Of a DNA stretch of 64,000 nucleotides, positions 1-8,348 are shown piece by piece. The translations under genes were made by a program, and so were the position numbers. The first letter of the stretch is position 1; every line of letters starts with the position of its first letter. The notes beneath the pieces were generated by a model. The model worked only from the letters and a program-made list of their open reading frames with translations. It had not been told where the DNA came from and searched no databases. This stretch comes from an uncultured beta proteobacterium (GTDB lineage Bacteria > Pseudomonadota > Gammaproteobacteria > Burkholderiales > Rhodocyclaceae). The stretch lies in the NCBI GenBank assembly GCA_903886975.1, contig CAISOB010000026.1, positions 27,896-91,895 on the forward strand, written 5' to 3'.

Positions 1-701
1 CGCAGTCCTTCAATCGGCCGGAAGTTGGCCTTGTAGGCCATCTTGTGGCTGTCGCGTATCCAGTAACCCAGATAGAGGTGCGGCAGCCCGCGGGCCGCGC
101 ACTGGGCGATCTGCCAGAGAATGCTGTAGGTGCCGAAACTGGCGCCCGCCACGGTCGGGTCGTAGAAGGTATAGACCGACGACAGGCCGTCGCTCAGCAC
201 GTCGATGATGCTGACCATGCGCAGTTCGCCGTCTTCGGAAAATTCGATCAGCCGGCTGTCGACTCGGCTTTGCAGCAGGAAATGCGAGTACTGCTCGTTG
301 TTGTCCTGGTCCATGCCGCCGCCGGCGTGGCGCACGGCCTGATACCGCTGGTAGAGCCGGTAATGTTCTTCGAAATAGATGAGCGGCAGTTCGCGCACTT
401 GCAGCGCCGCGTGCGCCTTGAGGCAGCGCCGCTGGCTGCGGTTGGGGACGAAGCGCGCGATCGGCAGACGGACCGGGACGCAAGCGTGGCAACGCTCGCA
501 GTTGGGGCGGTAGGAGAAGATGCCGCTGCGGCGGAAGCCGCTGCGCACCAGCTCGCCATAGACCTCGGTGGTGATCAGGTGGGCGGGCGTCGCCACCTGC
601 GAGACGGCGCGCTCGCCGGCCAGGTAGCTGCATGGGTAGGTAGCTGTATTGTAGAACTGCAGCAGCGAGAACGGCAGTTGCGAATCATTGAGGCGCGACA
701 T
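1..701 (-). CDS. bpt: Aspartate/glutamate leucyltransferase (Bpt), partial
   Basis: Transfers leucine from Leu-tRNA to proteins with N-terminal Asp or Glu, marking them for the ClpS/ClpAP N-end rule pathway. Translating the minus strand from the ATG at 701 gives an open frame of 233 codons running off the left edge, so the C-terminus is missing. It begins [20 protein letters not shown] and carries the family's Cys-rich segment ([14 protein letters not shown]) and the later [17 protein letters not shown] and [20 protein letters not shown] stretches of the Ate1/Bpt C-terminal domain. It follows aat, the enzyme for the complementary N-end substrates; only the 276-bp repeat element separates them. 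Its ribosome-binding region (AGGATAG) abuts the end of that element. Confidence 0.93.
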   Translation of the reverse strand, partial: MSRLNDSQLPFSLLQFYNTATYPCSYLAGERAVSQVATPAHLITTEVYGELVRSGFRRSGIFSYRPNCERCHACVPVRLPIARFVPNRSQRRCLKAHAALQVRELPLIYFEEHYRLYQRYQAVRHAGGGMDQDNNEQYSHFLLQSRVDSRLIEFSEDGELRMVSIIDVLSDGLSSVYTFYDPTVAGASFGTYSILWQIAQCAARGLPHLYLGYWIRDSHKMAYKANFRPIEGL

Positions 702-712
702 TGGGCACTATC

Positions 713-988
713 CTAGGGTATGTTCTCACTTGGCGGACGGTCACGCAGGCATCGGGCCGGGATGCCGCGCAAGGCGTCGTGAGCGCGGCGTGATTATTCC
801 ACGCAAGCGAGCGGCAACACCGCGCGGCGCCCGGCCCGGTGCTTGCCCTTCGGGTTGTTGCGAAATGTGCCCGATACGGCGTTGCTCGCCTCGCCAATGG
901 AAGAACAACCATTGGCTTCGACTCGCGCCTTGTCTCGGGCGCATTTGGCAACAACGTGATCGGCCCGCCAAGTGAGAACATACCCTAG
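713..988. mobile_element. MITE-like element with 24-bp perfect terminal inverted repeats
   Basis: Positions 713-736 and 965-988 are perfect inverted copies (CTAGGGTATGTTCTCACTTG... at the left). If the palindromic CTAG at each end is a 4-bp target duplication, the element proper is 717-984. Inside are further inverted arms at 854-874 and 935-955 (about 19 of 21 matches) and a small CCAATG/CATTGG hairpin near 893-914, so the whole element could fold into one long multi-stem structure. No credible protein is encoded: the short frames on the two strands merely mirror each other. It lies between aat and bpt. MITEs mobilised in trans by an IS transposase look like this; CTAG-type duplications are known for some IS5-family elements (inference). 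Confidence 0.75.
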
Positions 989-1692
989 CTCCAGTTCCGG
1001 CTTGCATCGTCTTCCGCCCAGCGGCCCGGCGCGGGCGCTACGGCGGTCAGTTCGCGCAGGCGGGCGATGAAGTCGCTGCGCGGGATTTCGCGGGCGCCGA
1101 GCGAAGCCAGATGCGGCGTGTTCATCTGACAGTCGATCAGGCCGTAGTCCTGCGTCGCAAGATAGCGCGCCAAGTGCGCAAGCGCTATTTTCGAGGCGTT
1201 GGAAGCGTGCGAGAACATCGATTCTCCGTAAAACATTCTGCCGATGGCCAAGCCGTAAATACCGCCGACCAGCGCCTCATCGACCCAGGTTTCGACCGAG
1301 TGGGCGTAGCCTAGTTCATACAATTCGCAATATGCCGATTGCATTGCAGCGGTGATCCAGGTGCCGCTCTGGCCCTTGCGCGGGGTTCGGGCGCAGGCGC
1401 GGATGACGGCTGGAAAAGCGCTGTCGAGACGGATCCGGTAAGCGCCGCGGCGCAGCGTCCGGCGCAGCGAACGCGAGATTCTGAACTCGCCCGGAACGAG
1501 CACCATGCGCGGATCCGGGCTCCACCAGAGGATTGGCTGGCCGGCTGAATACCACGGGAAGATGCCGTCGCGGTACGCGCGCAACAGGGTGTCCGGCGCA
1601 AGGTCGGCGCCGGCGCAGAGCAGGCCGTTCGGTTCGGCGAGAGCGAGTTCAAGCGGGGGAAAACTGTCGGCGCTGGCTATCCAGGGAATCAT
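985..1692 (-). CDS. aat: Leucyl/phenylalanyl-tRNA-protein transferase (Aat)
   Basis: Adds Leu or Phe from aminoacyl-tRNA to N-terminal Arg/Lys of proteins, the first step of the bacterial N-end rule. The 235-residue product has family signatures: GLLCAGADLAPDTLLRAYRDGIFPW near the N-terminus, LWWSPDPRMVL, GTWITAAMQSAYCELYELGYAHSVETW and GGIYGLAIGRMFYGESMFS, ending with the NTPHLASLGAREIPRSDF segment. Length is normal for the family. The TAG stop (985-987) lies inside the terminal inverted repeat of the 276-bp element, so the last residues before it (RNWS) and the stop itself may have been set by the insertion. It is followed by bpt on the same strand, consistent with a former aat-bpt operon. 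Confidence 0.96.
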   Translation of the reverse strand: MIPWIASADSFPPLELALAEPNGLLCAGADLAPDTLLRAYRDGIFPWYSAGQPILWWSPDPRMVLVPGEFRISRSLRRTLRRGAYRIRLDSAFPAVIRACARTPRKGQSGTWITAAMQSAYCELYELGYAHSVETWVDEALVGGIYGLAIGRMFYGESMFSHASNASKIALAHLARYLATQDYGLIDCQMNTPHLASLGAREIPRSDFIARLRELTAVAPAPGRWAEDDASRNWS

Positions 1693-1706
1693 CGCCGGGC
1701 CGGAGC

Positions 1707-2210
1707 TTATTTTTCGACGACGCGGCGTGCTCCGTTGTAGCGCTTGACCCAGTAGCCCTGGCTCATGTCCTCGACGCGGATTTCAGCGCCGGTGCGTGGC
1801 GCGTGCAGGAAGCGGTTGTCGCCGAGGTAAATGCCGACATGCGAGAACGCGTGGCGCATGGTGTTGAAGAACACGAGGTCGCCCGGTTTGAGCTCGTCCT
1901 TGTCGACGACGTCACCGATCTTGCTCTGTTCCTTGGCCGTGCGCGGCAGAAGCAGCCCGACCGCGTCCTTGAAGACGAGTTGAACGAAGCCGCTGCAATC
2001 AAGTCCGCTATCGGGGTCGGTGCCACCCCAGCGATAATTGATGCCGACCAGCTCCAGTCCTTTGAGAACCAGGTCCTTGGCGCCGCTTGTATAGCGTTCA
2101 AACAGCGAAGGCTCGTCGCTCAAGCCGGGTTCGCTCGCCGTTGCGGCGCCCCCGAAGAAAGTGATCACGGCTGCTGCGAACGCGATTATGAAGAATTTAT
2201 GACCAGACAT
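1707..2210 (-). CDS. Exported NlpC/P60 (C40) cell-wall peptidase
   Basis: Probable peptidoglycan endopeptidase acting in the periplasm. The chosen ATG at 2210 gives 167 residues starting MSGHKFFIIAFAAAVITFFGG, a good signal peptide; a longer frame from 2270 would put 20 odd residues in front of it. The NlpC/P60 domain has the catalytic cysteine in DCSGFVQLVF, the histidine in AFSHVGIYLGDN and the third polar residue around RFLHAPR. The segment NYRWGGTDPDSGLDCSGF is typical of the family. It ends only 14 bp before the start of aat on the same strand. The exact bond cleaved cannot be told from sequence. Confidence 0.88.
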   Translation of the reverse strand: MSGHKFFIIAFAAAVITFFGGAATASEPGLSDEPSLFERYTSGAKDLVLKGLELVGINYRWGGTDPDSGLDCSGFVQLVFKDAVGLLLPRTAKEQSKIGDVVDKDELKPGDLVFFNTMRHAFSHVGIYLGDNRFLHAPRTGAEIRVEDMSQGYWVKRYNGARRVVEK

Positions 2211-2431
2211 GGGCGGGCAATTTAAGTGAAAACCAGCCGCCTGTAAACCCCAGGTCGCCAATTCAGTCATCTCTGCGGTCTGGTGTTCTCGCTTAAATTC
2301 ATGTTTTATAAGCGCTTAGGAATTTGCCGGCGCCGCCGTTAATAGCTGCTGAATAGATCAATTTGTCTCTATAATCGGAATCAGAGGATCAGCGCGCGGC
2401 GTGAATCAAGCAATCCAGTGAGGAGTGATCC

Positions 2432-3427
2432 ATGGGACCATTCAAGGCTTATTTGATCGAAGAAGCGGAAGGCAAGTCGAAAGGCGCGTTCGTCAGTATG
2501 GACGAGGCGCAACTCGACCCCGGCGAGGTGACGATCAGGGTCGCCTATTCGAGCATCAACTACAAGGACGCTCTGGCTGCGACGGGCGCCGGGCGCATTG
2601 TTCGCCGTTTCCCCTGCGTCGGCGGCATCGACCTTTCCGGAATTGTCGAAAAGAGCACTGATCAGCGATTCAAAGCCGGCGATCCGGTGGTCGCCACGGG
2701 TTTCGATATCGGCGTCGCGCATCACGGTGGCTATGCCGAGTACGCACGCCTGCCGGCCGAGTGGGTGGTGCCGCTGCCGACCGGACTCTCGTTGCGCGAC
2801 GCCATGGTCCTCGGTACGGCCGGGTTTACCGCCGTTCTTGCGACCATTCGCATGGAGCACAACGGCCTGGCGCCCGATCAGGGACCGGTGATCGTCAGCG
2901 GCGCGACCGGCGGTGTCGGCGGCATGGCCGTCGATATGCTTGCCAAGCTCGGTTACCGGGTGACGGCGCTGACCGGCAAGGAAAGCGAGTTCGATTATCT
3001 CAAGCGCCTCGGCGCGGCCGAAGTCATGTACCGTTCGGCGCTTGATCTGTCGCATATCCGGCCGCTTGGCAAATCGCTGTGGGCCGGCGCCATCGATAAC
3101 CTCGGCGGCGAGGTGCTGGCGTGGATGGCCAGTTCAATGAAATACGGCGGTACGATCGCCTGCATCGGCCTTGCGGCCGACACGACGCTCAACACCACGG
3201 TCATGCCCTTCATCCTGCGCGCCGTATCCCTGCTCGGCATCGATTCCGGCGGCGTGCGCGAACCGCTGCGCAGCCGCATCTGGCAGCGCATGGGCACCGA
3301 CTTGCGGCCGAAGCATTTGATTGAAATGACGCGTACGATCGGTTTCGATGAGTTGCCGGAGGCATTTGCCGCCTACATCCAGGGCAAGGCGCGCGGTCGT
3401 GTTGTCGTTGAAGTGGCCGGCGCTTAG
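2432..3427 (+). CDS. acuI: YhdH/AcuI-type NADPH oxidoreductase (acrylyl-CoA reductase family)
   Basis: Zinc-independent medium-chain dehydrogenase/reductase; characterised members reduce acryloyl-CoA to propionyl-CoA with NADPH. The 331-residue product has the N-terminal GroES-like domain (SSINYKDALAATGAGRIVRRFPCVGGIDLSG) and a Rossmann domain with IVSGATGGVGGMAVDMLAKLGY for the dinucleotide. The GGAG-like ribosome site in gaggagtgatcc precedes the ATG. A TATAAT hexamer lies at 2370-2375, without a convincing -35. Acryloyl-CoA chemistry would feed propionyl-CoA, and prpE sits two genes downstream, so a shared role in C3 metabolism is plausible but inferred. Whether the substrate is acryloyl-CoA or another enone is open. 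Confidence 0.85.
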   Translation: MGPFKAYLIEEAEGKSKGAFVSMDEAQLDPGEVTIRVAYSSINYKDALAATGAGRIVRRFPCVGGIDLSGIVEKSTDQRFKAGDPVVATGFDIGVAHHGGYAEYARLPAEWVVPLPTGLSLRDAMVLGTAGFTAVLATIRMEHNGLAPDQGPVIVSGATGGVGGMAVDMLAKLGYRVTALTGKESEFDYLKRLGAAEVMYRSALDLSHIRPLGKSLWAGAIDNLGGEVLAWMASSMKYGGTIACIGLAADTTLNTTVMPFILRAVSLLGIDSGGVREPLRSRIWQRMGTDLRPKHLIEMTRTIGFDELPEAFAAYIQGKARGRVVVEVAGA

Positions 3428-3457
3428 GGGCTGCGCCCACTAAAGGACTCTGTAGGC

Positions 3458-4600
3458 ATGGAAACCCCGGCGCAGCCGCCGCGCATCCTGATTGTCGATG
3501 AATCGCGCATAGCGCGCGCAATGCTCGTCAAGTACATCCGCGAGCGCTATGACACGCGTGAAGAAACCGATGGCGAGTCGGCCTGGCAGGTCCTGGTTCT
3601 CGACCATTCGATCAGCCTGGTGATTTGCTCGCTGTCCTTGCCCGTGCTCGACGGCAACGGCCTGCTCATGCGCGTGCGCTCGTCGCGCCTGGCACGCCTT
3701 TGCACCATGCCGATGCTGATGATCTCCGGCGACGACGATACGGCCCTGGCAATGGCCAAGGCCAATGGTGCGTCCGACTTCATCAGCCGCAGGGCCGGCG
3801 GTTCAGAAGTCCTGGCGCGCATCGATTCGCTGCTCAAGCTCGCCCAGGCGCAAATCCAGCTCAAGGAAAACCTCGAGCAGAATGTGCAGAATCCGGAATC
3901 GGGCCTGTTTACGCGCAAGTACATCGAGGCGCAGGCCGCGCAGGCGATGTCGCACGCCAAGCGCCATGACAGCGAGGTCAGCGCCATGGTGATGGGCTTC
4001 GATAACGTGAGCATCCTGCGCGAGGAACACGGCGTCGAGGTGGTGAAGGAATTGCAGCAGCGCCTGACCAGCATGCTGGCCAGCAAGATTCGCAAGGAAG
4101 ACAGCCTCGGCCACTTTGCCGGCAGCCAGCTGATCGTTATTTCGCCGGGTACGCCAGGACCCGCCTGCGAGTCCTTCGGCACACGCCTGCGCGAAGCGAT
4201 CCACGTGGCCAATATCGCCGTGCACGGCGAGCGCCTGAAATTGTCGGTGAGCGTCGGCATCAGCAACAGCCCGTCGGACGGTGTCATATCCGCGCGTGCC
4301 TTGATCGAACTGGCGGGCCTGCGTCTGAAAGAGGCGCAGCAGCAGGGCGGCAACCGGGTCATCGCCTGCAATGTCCGGCCGGCGGATCCGCTGGCGACGC
4401 CCCGGCTTGATCTGGCGATTGCGCTGATCAAGGCCGGGCACGAGAGCGAGGTGATCCCGCACCTCGCCGCACTTGGCCGGGAGATTTTGCCCCTGCTCGA
4501 ATTGATCGAGCGGGATCGCAAGTACGGCCTGCTCGCCATGGAGGATGGAGACGCCCCGCTCGATGAGCCGCCACAAGAGGAAGACGCAGTGCCCGAATAA
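3458..4600 (+). CDS. Receiver-GGDEF protein with both active sites degenerate
   Basis: A 380-residue two-domain regulator. Residues 9-125 form a CheY-like receiver (RILIVDESRIARAML), keeping an acidic residue at D14 but carrying Ser58 (VICSLSLPVLDG) where the phosphorylated Asp normally sits, and Arg where the conserved Lys is expected (SRRAG). Residues about 150-310 form a GGDEF-fold domain (SGLFTRKYIEAQA, then LKLSVSVGISNSP), but the GGDEF signature is replaced by A221-G-S-Q-L225. It therefore should neither accept phosphate in the usual way nor make cyclic di-GMP. A C-terminal tail of about 70 residues is unassigned. A role as a binding or scaffold protein is inferred. It sits between the AcuI-like gene and prpE, all on the plus strand. 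Confidence 0.85.
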   Translation: METPAQPPRILIVDESRIARAMLVKYIRERYDTREETDGESAWQVLVLDHSISLVICSLSLPVLDGNGLLMRVRSSRLARLCTMPMLMISGDDDTALAMAKANGASDFISRRAGGSEVLARIDSLLKLAQAQIQLKENLEQNVQNPESGLFTRKYIEAQAAQAMSHAKRHDSEVSAMVMGFDNVSILREEHGVEVVKELQQRLTSMLASKIRKEDSLGHFAGSQLIVISPGTPGPACESFGTRLREAIHVANIAVHGERLKLSVSVGISNSPSDGVISARALIELAGLRLKEAQQQGGNRVIACNVRPADPLATPRLDLAIALIKAGHESEVIPHLAALGREILPLLELIERDRKYGLLAMEDGDAPLDEPPQEEDAVPE

Positions 4601-4618
4601 CCCTGGACTGGACATTAC

Positions 4619-6517
4619 ATGACGACATGCAAGGCGTTTCATCAGGAATCCCTCGACGATCCGGACGCATTTTGGTCCAGGGAAGCGCGCCGCATCGACT
4701 GGCACCGGCCTTTCGTCAAAACGCTCGACTATTCGCGCCCGCCATTCGCCAAGTGGTTCGTCGGCGGCCAGACCAATCTTTGTCACAACGCCGTCGATCG
4801 GCACGCCGCGACTCGCCCGGACGCCCGCGCGCTGGTTTTCATCTCGAGCGAGACCGACAGCGAAATCGTCTACTCCTTCGCGCAGCTCAAGCGGGAAGTC
4901 ATGCGCATGGCCGCCGCCATGCAAAGCCTCGGCGTAGTCGCCGGCGATCGCGTGCTGATCTATATGCCGATGATTCCCGAAGCGACTTTCGCGATGCTCG
5001 CCTGCGCGCGCATCGGGGCGATTCATTCGGTTGTGTTCGGCGGTTTTGCTTCGGCTTCGCTGGCGACGCGCATCGACGATGCAACGCCGAAACTGATCGT
5101 TTCTTCAGACGCCGGAATGCGCGGCGGCCGCGCCGTCACTTACAAACCGCTGCTCGATGAAGCAATCGTGCTGGCCCGGCACAAGCCGGCCAAGGTGCTG
5201 ATGATCGATCGCGGCCTCGTCAAGTTCAGCCCGGTCAAAGGCCGCGACGTCGATTACGCGAGCCTGCGCGAGCGCTTCATCGACGCACAGGTGCCAGTGA
5301 CCTGGCTGCCTTCCGAGCATCCCTCGTACATTCTCTACACCTCGGGAACGACCGGCAAACCCAAGGGCATCGTGCGCGACACCGGCGGTTACGCCGTCGC
5401 GCTGGCCGCGTCGATGCAATACATCTTCTGCGGCGGCGAGGGCGAGACGATGTTCTGCACCTCCGACATCGGCTGGGTCGTCGGTCACTCGTACATCGTC
5501 TATGGCCCGTTGATCGCCGGCATGTGCACGATCATGTACGAGGGCACGCCGCTGCGCCCCGACGCGGGAATCTGGTGGCAGATCGTCGAGAAGTACAAGG
5601 TCAGCGTGATGTTTTCATCGCCGACCGCGGCGCGCGTCTTGAAAAAACACGACACGGCGTTCATGCACAAGCACGACTTGTCGACGCTGAAGCATCTCTT
5701 CCTCGCCGGTGAACCGCTCGACCAGCCGACGCACGAGTGGATGACCCGTGAACTCGGACTGCCGGTGATCGACAACTACTGGCAGACCGAAACCGGCTGG
5801 CCGATCCTCGCGGCCATGCCGGGCGTCGAAAAGACCGAGATCCGTTACGGCACGCCGAGCTTCCCGGTCTATGGCTACGACCTCAAGATCTTCCGCGAGG
5901 ACGGCACGGTCTGCGATGCCGACGAGAAAGGCATCGTCGCCATCGTTCCGCCGCTGCCGCCGGGTTGCCTGACGACGGTGTGGGGTGACGACGAGCGCTT
6001 CGTGTCGACGTATTTTTCGCTGTTCCGCGAGCCGCTCGTTTACTCCTCGTTCGACTGGGGAATCCGCGACAAGGACGGCTATCACTACATTCTCGGCCGC
6101 ACCGACGATGTCATCAACGTCGCCGGCCACCGTCTCGGGACGCGCGAGATCGAGGAAGCGATCCAGGGTCATCCGGCAATCGCCGAAGTGGCCGTCGTCG
6201 GCGTCGCCGACCCGCTCAAGGGGCAGATGCCGATGGCCTTTGCGGTAGTCAAGGATGCGGCGCTGATCGCCACGCCGCAAAAGCGCGACGAACTCGAAAA
6301 AGCCGTGCTCAAGCAGGTCGATACCAGCCTCGGCGCAATTGCCCGCCCGAGCCGCGTGCATTTTCTGACGGTGCTGCCGAAAACTCGTTCGGGCAAACTC
6401 CTGCGCCGTTCGATCCAGGCCCTTGCCGAAGGGCGCGATCCGGGCGATCTGACGACGATCGAAGACCCGGCGGCGCTCGAGCAGTTGCAGCAGGCGCTGG
6501 CGCGCACGCCGGTCTGA
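4619..6517 (+). CDS. prpE: Propionyl-CoA synthetase (PrpE)
   Basis: Adenylate-forming ligase that activates propionate (and less well acetate) to the CoA thioester. The 632-residue product has the P-loop-like YTSGTTGKPKGI motif, the NYWQTETGWPI core, DDVINVAGHRLGTREIEEAI hinge and the C-terminal lysine K593 in KTRSGKLLRR that is catalytic and, in this family, subject to acylation control. The length and the PrpE-type N-terminus (HQESLDDPDAFWSREARRIDWHRPF) separate it from ordinary acetyl-CoA synthetases. It follows the REC-GGDEF gene by 18 bp with only a weak ribosome site. No methylcitrate-cycle genes are seen nearby. Confidence 0.92.
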   Translation: MTTCKAFHQESLDDPDAFWSREARRIDWHRPFVKTLDYSRPPFAKWFVGGQTNLCHNAVDRHAATRPDARALVFISSETDSEIVYSFAQLKREVMRMAAAMQSLGVVAGDRVLIYMPMIPEATFAMLACARIGAIHSVVFGGFASASLATRIDDATPKLIVSSDAGMRGGRAVTYKPLLDEAIVLARHKPAKVLMIDRGLVKFSPVKGRDVDYASLRERFIDAQVPVTWLPSEHPSYILYTSGTTGKPKGIVRDTGGYAVALAASMQYIFCGGEGETMFCTSDIGWVVGHSYIVYGPLIAGMCTIMYEGTPLRPDAGIWWQIVEKYKVSVMFSSPTAARVLKKHDTAFMHKHDLSTLKHLFLAGEPLDQPTHEWMTRELGLPVIDNYWQTETGWPILAAMPGVEKTEIRYGTPSFPVYGYDLKIFREDGTVCDADEKGIVAIVPPLPPGCLTTVWGDDERFVSTYFSLFREPLVYSSFDWGIRDKDGYHYILGRTDDVINVAGHRLGTREIEEAIQGHPAIAEVAVVGVADPLKGQMPMAFAVVKDAALIATPQKRDELEKAVLKQVDTSLGAIARPSRVHFLTVLPKTRSGKLLRRSIQALAEGRDPGDLTTIEDPAALEQLQQALARTPV

Positions 6518-6521
6518 GGAC

Positions 6522-6594
6522 CGTCGTCCCGGCGCAAGCCGGGACCCAGAGTGCGCCACAGGCCCCTGGATTCCGGCTTTCGCCGGAATGACGA
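6522..6594. repeat. Dispersed palindromic repeat, copy 1
   Basis: Two facing arms: CGTCCCGGCGCAAGCCGGGA and GGATTCCGGCTTTCGCCGGA, each itself a small hairpin and together an imperfect inverted pair. The same structure recurs at nine other places in the window. It lies just after the prpE stop, before the rpsF promoter. Confidence 0.8.
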
Positions 6595-6662
6595 GGATGA
6601 ATTCAGCCGGCTGCTGACGTTTCAAGTGCCGTCGTGCAATCGCCGCTAGCCGCCGAAATTCA

Positions 6663-6691
6663 TTGATTCGCAAGCGCAAAATCACTATAAT
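6663..6691 (+). promoter_or_regulatory. Sigma-70 promoter of the rpsF operon
   Basis: TTGATT (6663-6668), a 17-bp spacer and a perfect TATAAT (6686-6691) lie 65 bp ahead of the rpsF start. This is one of the clearest vegetative promoters in the window and fits a highly expressed ribosomal operon. Confidence 0.75.
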
Positions 6692-6755
6692 GGCCGGCTT
6701 TTCCACCTTGCTCCACCGTTCGCATGGCGGGGGGCTTCAACCATAAGGAGTGTGC

Positions 6756-7148
6756 ATGCGCCATTATGAAATCGTTTTTATCGTCCATCCGGACCAGAGC
6801 GAACAGGTCCCGGCGATGGTCGAGCGCTACAAGGCGCTCGTCGCCTCGCGCGGCGGCCAGATGCATCGCCTCGAGGACTGGGGCCGTCGCCAGCTCGCCT
6901 ACCCGATCCAGAAGCTGCACAAGGCGCACTATGTGCTGATGAACATCGAGTGCGACGGCGAAACGCTCGGCGAACTCGAGCACGGCTTCAAGTTCAACGA
7001 CGCCGTCCTGCGCCACCTGACCATCAAGATGAAGAAGGCCGTCACCGGCCCCTCGCCGATGATGAAGGAAGAAAAGTCGAAGTCGATGATGGAAGCGAAG
7101 GAAGAAGCGCCGGTCGAGACCGACGCCGAAGCCGCGCCGGCCGCCTGA
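6756..7148 (+). CDS. rpsF: 30S ribosomal protein S6
   Basis: S6 binds 16S rRNA as a heterodimer with S18. The 130-residue product begins [21 protein letters not shown] and contains [33 protein letters not shown], all diagnostic. The ATG at 6756 is preferred over the in-frame codon at 6750 because AAGGAG sits at the right distance. It has a long charged C-terminal tail ([27 protein letters not shown]). First gene of the rpsF-priB-rpsR-rplI operon. Confidence 0.97.
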   Translation: MRHYEIVFIVHPDQSEQVPAMVERYKALVASRGGQMHRLEDWGRRQLAYPIQKLHKAHYVLMNIECDGETLGELEHGFKFNDAVLRHLTIKMKKAVTGPSPMMKEEKSKSMMEAKEEAPVETDAEAAPAA

Positions 7149-7471
7149 TAGTTGAGACTCAGCTGAACTGCGTAGAACTCACCGGAATCCTGATTGCGCG
7201 CAAGGCGCTGCGTTTCACCCCGGCCGCGGTGCCGGTCATGGAATGCACGATTGCGCACCAGTCGGAACAGCTTGAAGCGGGGAGCGCGAGGCGCGTCGAG
7301 TGCGAAATCCAGGCCATCGCCCTGGGCGAGACGGCCAAGTGGTTGCAGGCGGCGACACCGGGAGTGCAGGTGCAATTGACCGGCTTTCTCGCCGCCAGGA
7401 GCCAGCACAGCAAACAGTTGAGATTGCACGTAACGAAGATCGAATTTGTGGAAGGAAAGCAAAATGGGTAG
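7145..7471 (+). CDS. priB: Primosomal replication protein N (PriB), start codon uncertain
   Basis: Single-strand DNA-binding OB-fold protein of the replication-restart primosome. The frame [22 protein letters not shown]...[17 protein letters not shown]...[16 protein letters not shown] matches betaproteobacterial PriB and its place between rpsF and rpsR is the standard one. No ATG, GTG or TTG occurs in frame near the expected N-terminus: the nearest choices are CTG at 7145, overlapping the rpsF stop, ATA at 7148 and GTT at 7151. The first in-frame GTG is far upstream (6950) inside rpsF. The start given here is the CTG and is only a guess. The 3' end overlaps the rpsR start by 8 bp, which suggests translational coupling. 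Confidence 0.8.
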   Translation: MIVETQLNCVELTGILIARKALRFTPAAVPVMECTIAHQSEQLEAGSARRVECEIQAIALGETAKWLQAATPGVQVQLTGFLAARSQHSKQLRLHVTKIEFVEGKQNG

Positions 7472-7739
7472 GTTCTTCAAGAAGAAGGATGACAAGAACG
7501 TCAAGAAACGCGGCAGCGGGCTGTTCAAGCGCCGCAAGTTCTGCCGCTTCAGCCTTGAGAAAATGGACGGCATCGATTACAAGGATGTCGACCTGTTCAA
7601 GGAATATATCGCCGAGAACGCCAAGATCATGCCGGCGCGTCTGACCGGCACCAAGTCGGGTTATCAGCGGCTCTTGTCGGTGGCCATCAAGCGCGCGCGC
7701 TTCCTGGCCCTGCTGCCCTTCACCGATAATCACCCGTAA
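7464..7739 (+). CDS. rpsR: 30S ribosomal protein S18
   Basis: S18 pairs with S6 on the 30S platform. The product ([20 protein letters not shown]) carries [27 protein letters not shown] and the highly conserved [33 protein letters not shown]. The ATG at 7464 was chosen over an in-frame ATG at 7446, because GGAAAG lies directly upstream and the longer start would add non-conserved residues inside priB. Confidence 0.97.
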   Translation: MGRFFKKKDDKNVKKRGSGLFKRRKFCRFSLEKMDGIDYKDVDLFKEYIAENAKIMPARLTGTKSGYQRLLSVAIKRARFLALLPFTDNHP

Positions 7740-7753
7740 GCCAGGAGACGACG

Positions 7754-8209
7754 ATGCAAATTATTCTGATGGACAAGGTCGTCAACCTCGGTGACCTCGG
7801 CGACCTGGTCAAGGTCAAGGACGGCTACGCCCGCAATTTCCTGATTCCGCACGGCAAGGCCAAGCGTGCGACGCCGGCCGCCAAGGCCGAATTCGAAAGC
7901 CGCCGCGCCGAACTTGAGCTGGCCGCTTCCGACAAGCTCACGGCGGCCCGGGCTTTCGCCGCAAAGGTCGAAGGCGCGACGGTCAGCGTGACGCGCAAGG
8001 CCGGTGTCGATGGCCGGCTGTTCGGTTCGGTGACCAACGCCGATGTTGCCGAAGGCCTGCAGGCACTCGGTTTCGCCATCGAGAAGGCGGCCATCCGCAT
8101 GCCGATGGGCCCGCTCAAGACGGTCGGCGAGAGCGAGTTGCAAGTCGCGCTGCATACCGATGTGCTGGCGACGATCAAGGTCACGGTGGTCGGCGAACTG
8201 ATGGCTTGA
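7754..8209 (+). CDS. rplI: 50S ribosomal protein L9
   Basis: L9 binds 23S rRNA and helps limit frameshifting. The 151-residue product starts [36 protein letters not shown], the classic N-terminal L9 domain, followed by a long connecting helix and the C-terminal domain. AGGAGACG is the ribosome site. Last gene of the operon, followed at once by a strong terminator. Confidence 0.97.
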   Translation: MQIILMDKVVNLGDLGDLVKVKDGYARNFLIPHGKAKRATPAAKAEFESRRAELELAASDKLTAARAFAAKVEGATVSVTRKAGVDGRLFGSVTNADVAEGLQALGFAIEKAAIRMPMGPLKTVGESELQVALHTDVLATIKVTVVGELMA

Positions 8210-8242
8210 AGCACGACGCGCGCAGTTTCCGGCGCTGAAAAG

Positions 8243-8277
8243 AAGCCTTGCCCTGCGCAAGGCTTTTTTTGTTTTTT
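8243..8277 (+). terminator. Rho-independent terminator after rplI
   Basis: AAGCCTTG (8243-8250) pairs with CAAGGCTT (8258-8265) across a 7-nt loop, followed by a run of T interrupted by a single G. It closes the rpsF operon and separates it from dnaB. Confidence 0.9.
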
Positions 8278-8348
8278 CGGCCGACGTGATGCGCATCACT
8301 CGGAGTAAACTAAAGACATCTTTCTGTCCGAGCCCGCGGATATCTTTC

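Noticed and set aside
688..981. Overlapping 95-98 codon frames on both strands inside the 276-bp element
   Set aside because: They mirror each other because the element is an inverted repeat; not protein-like.
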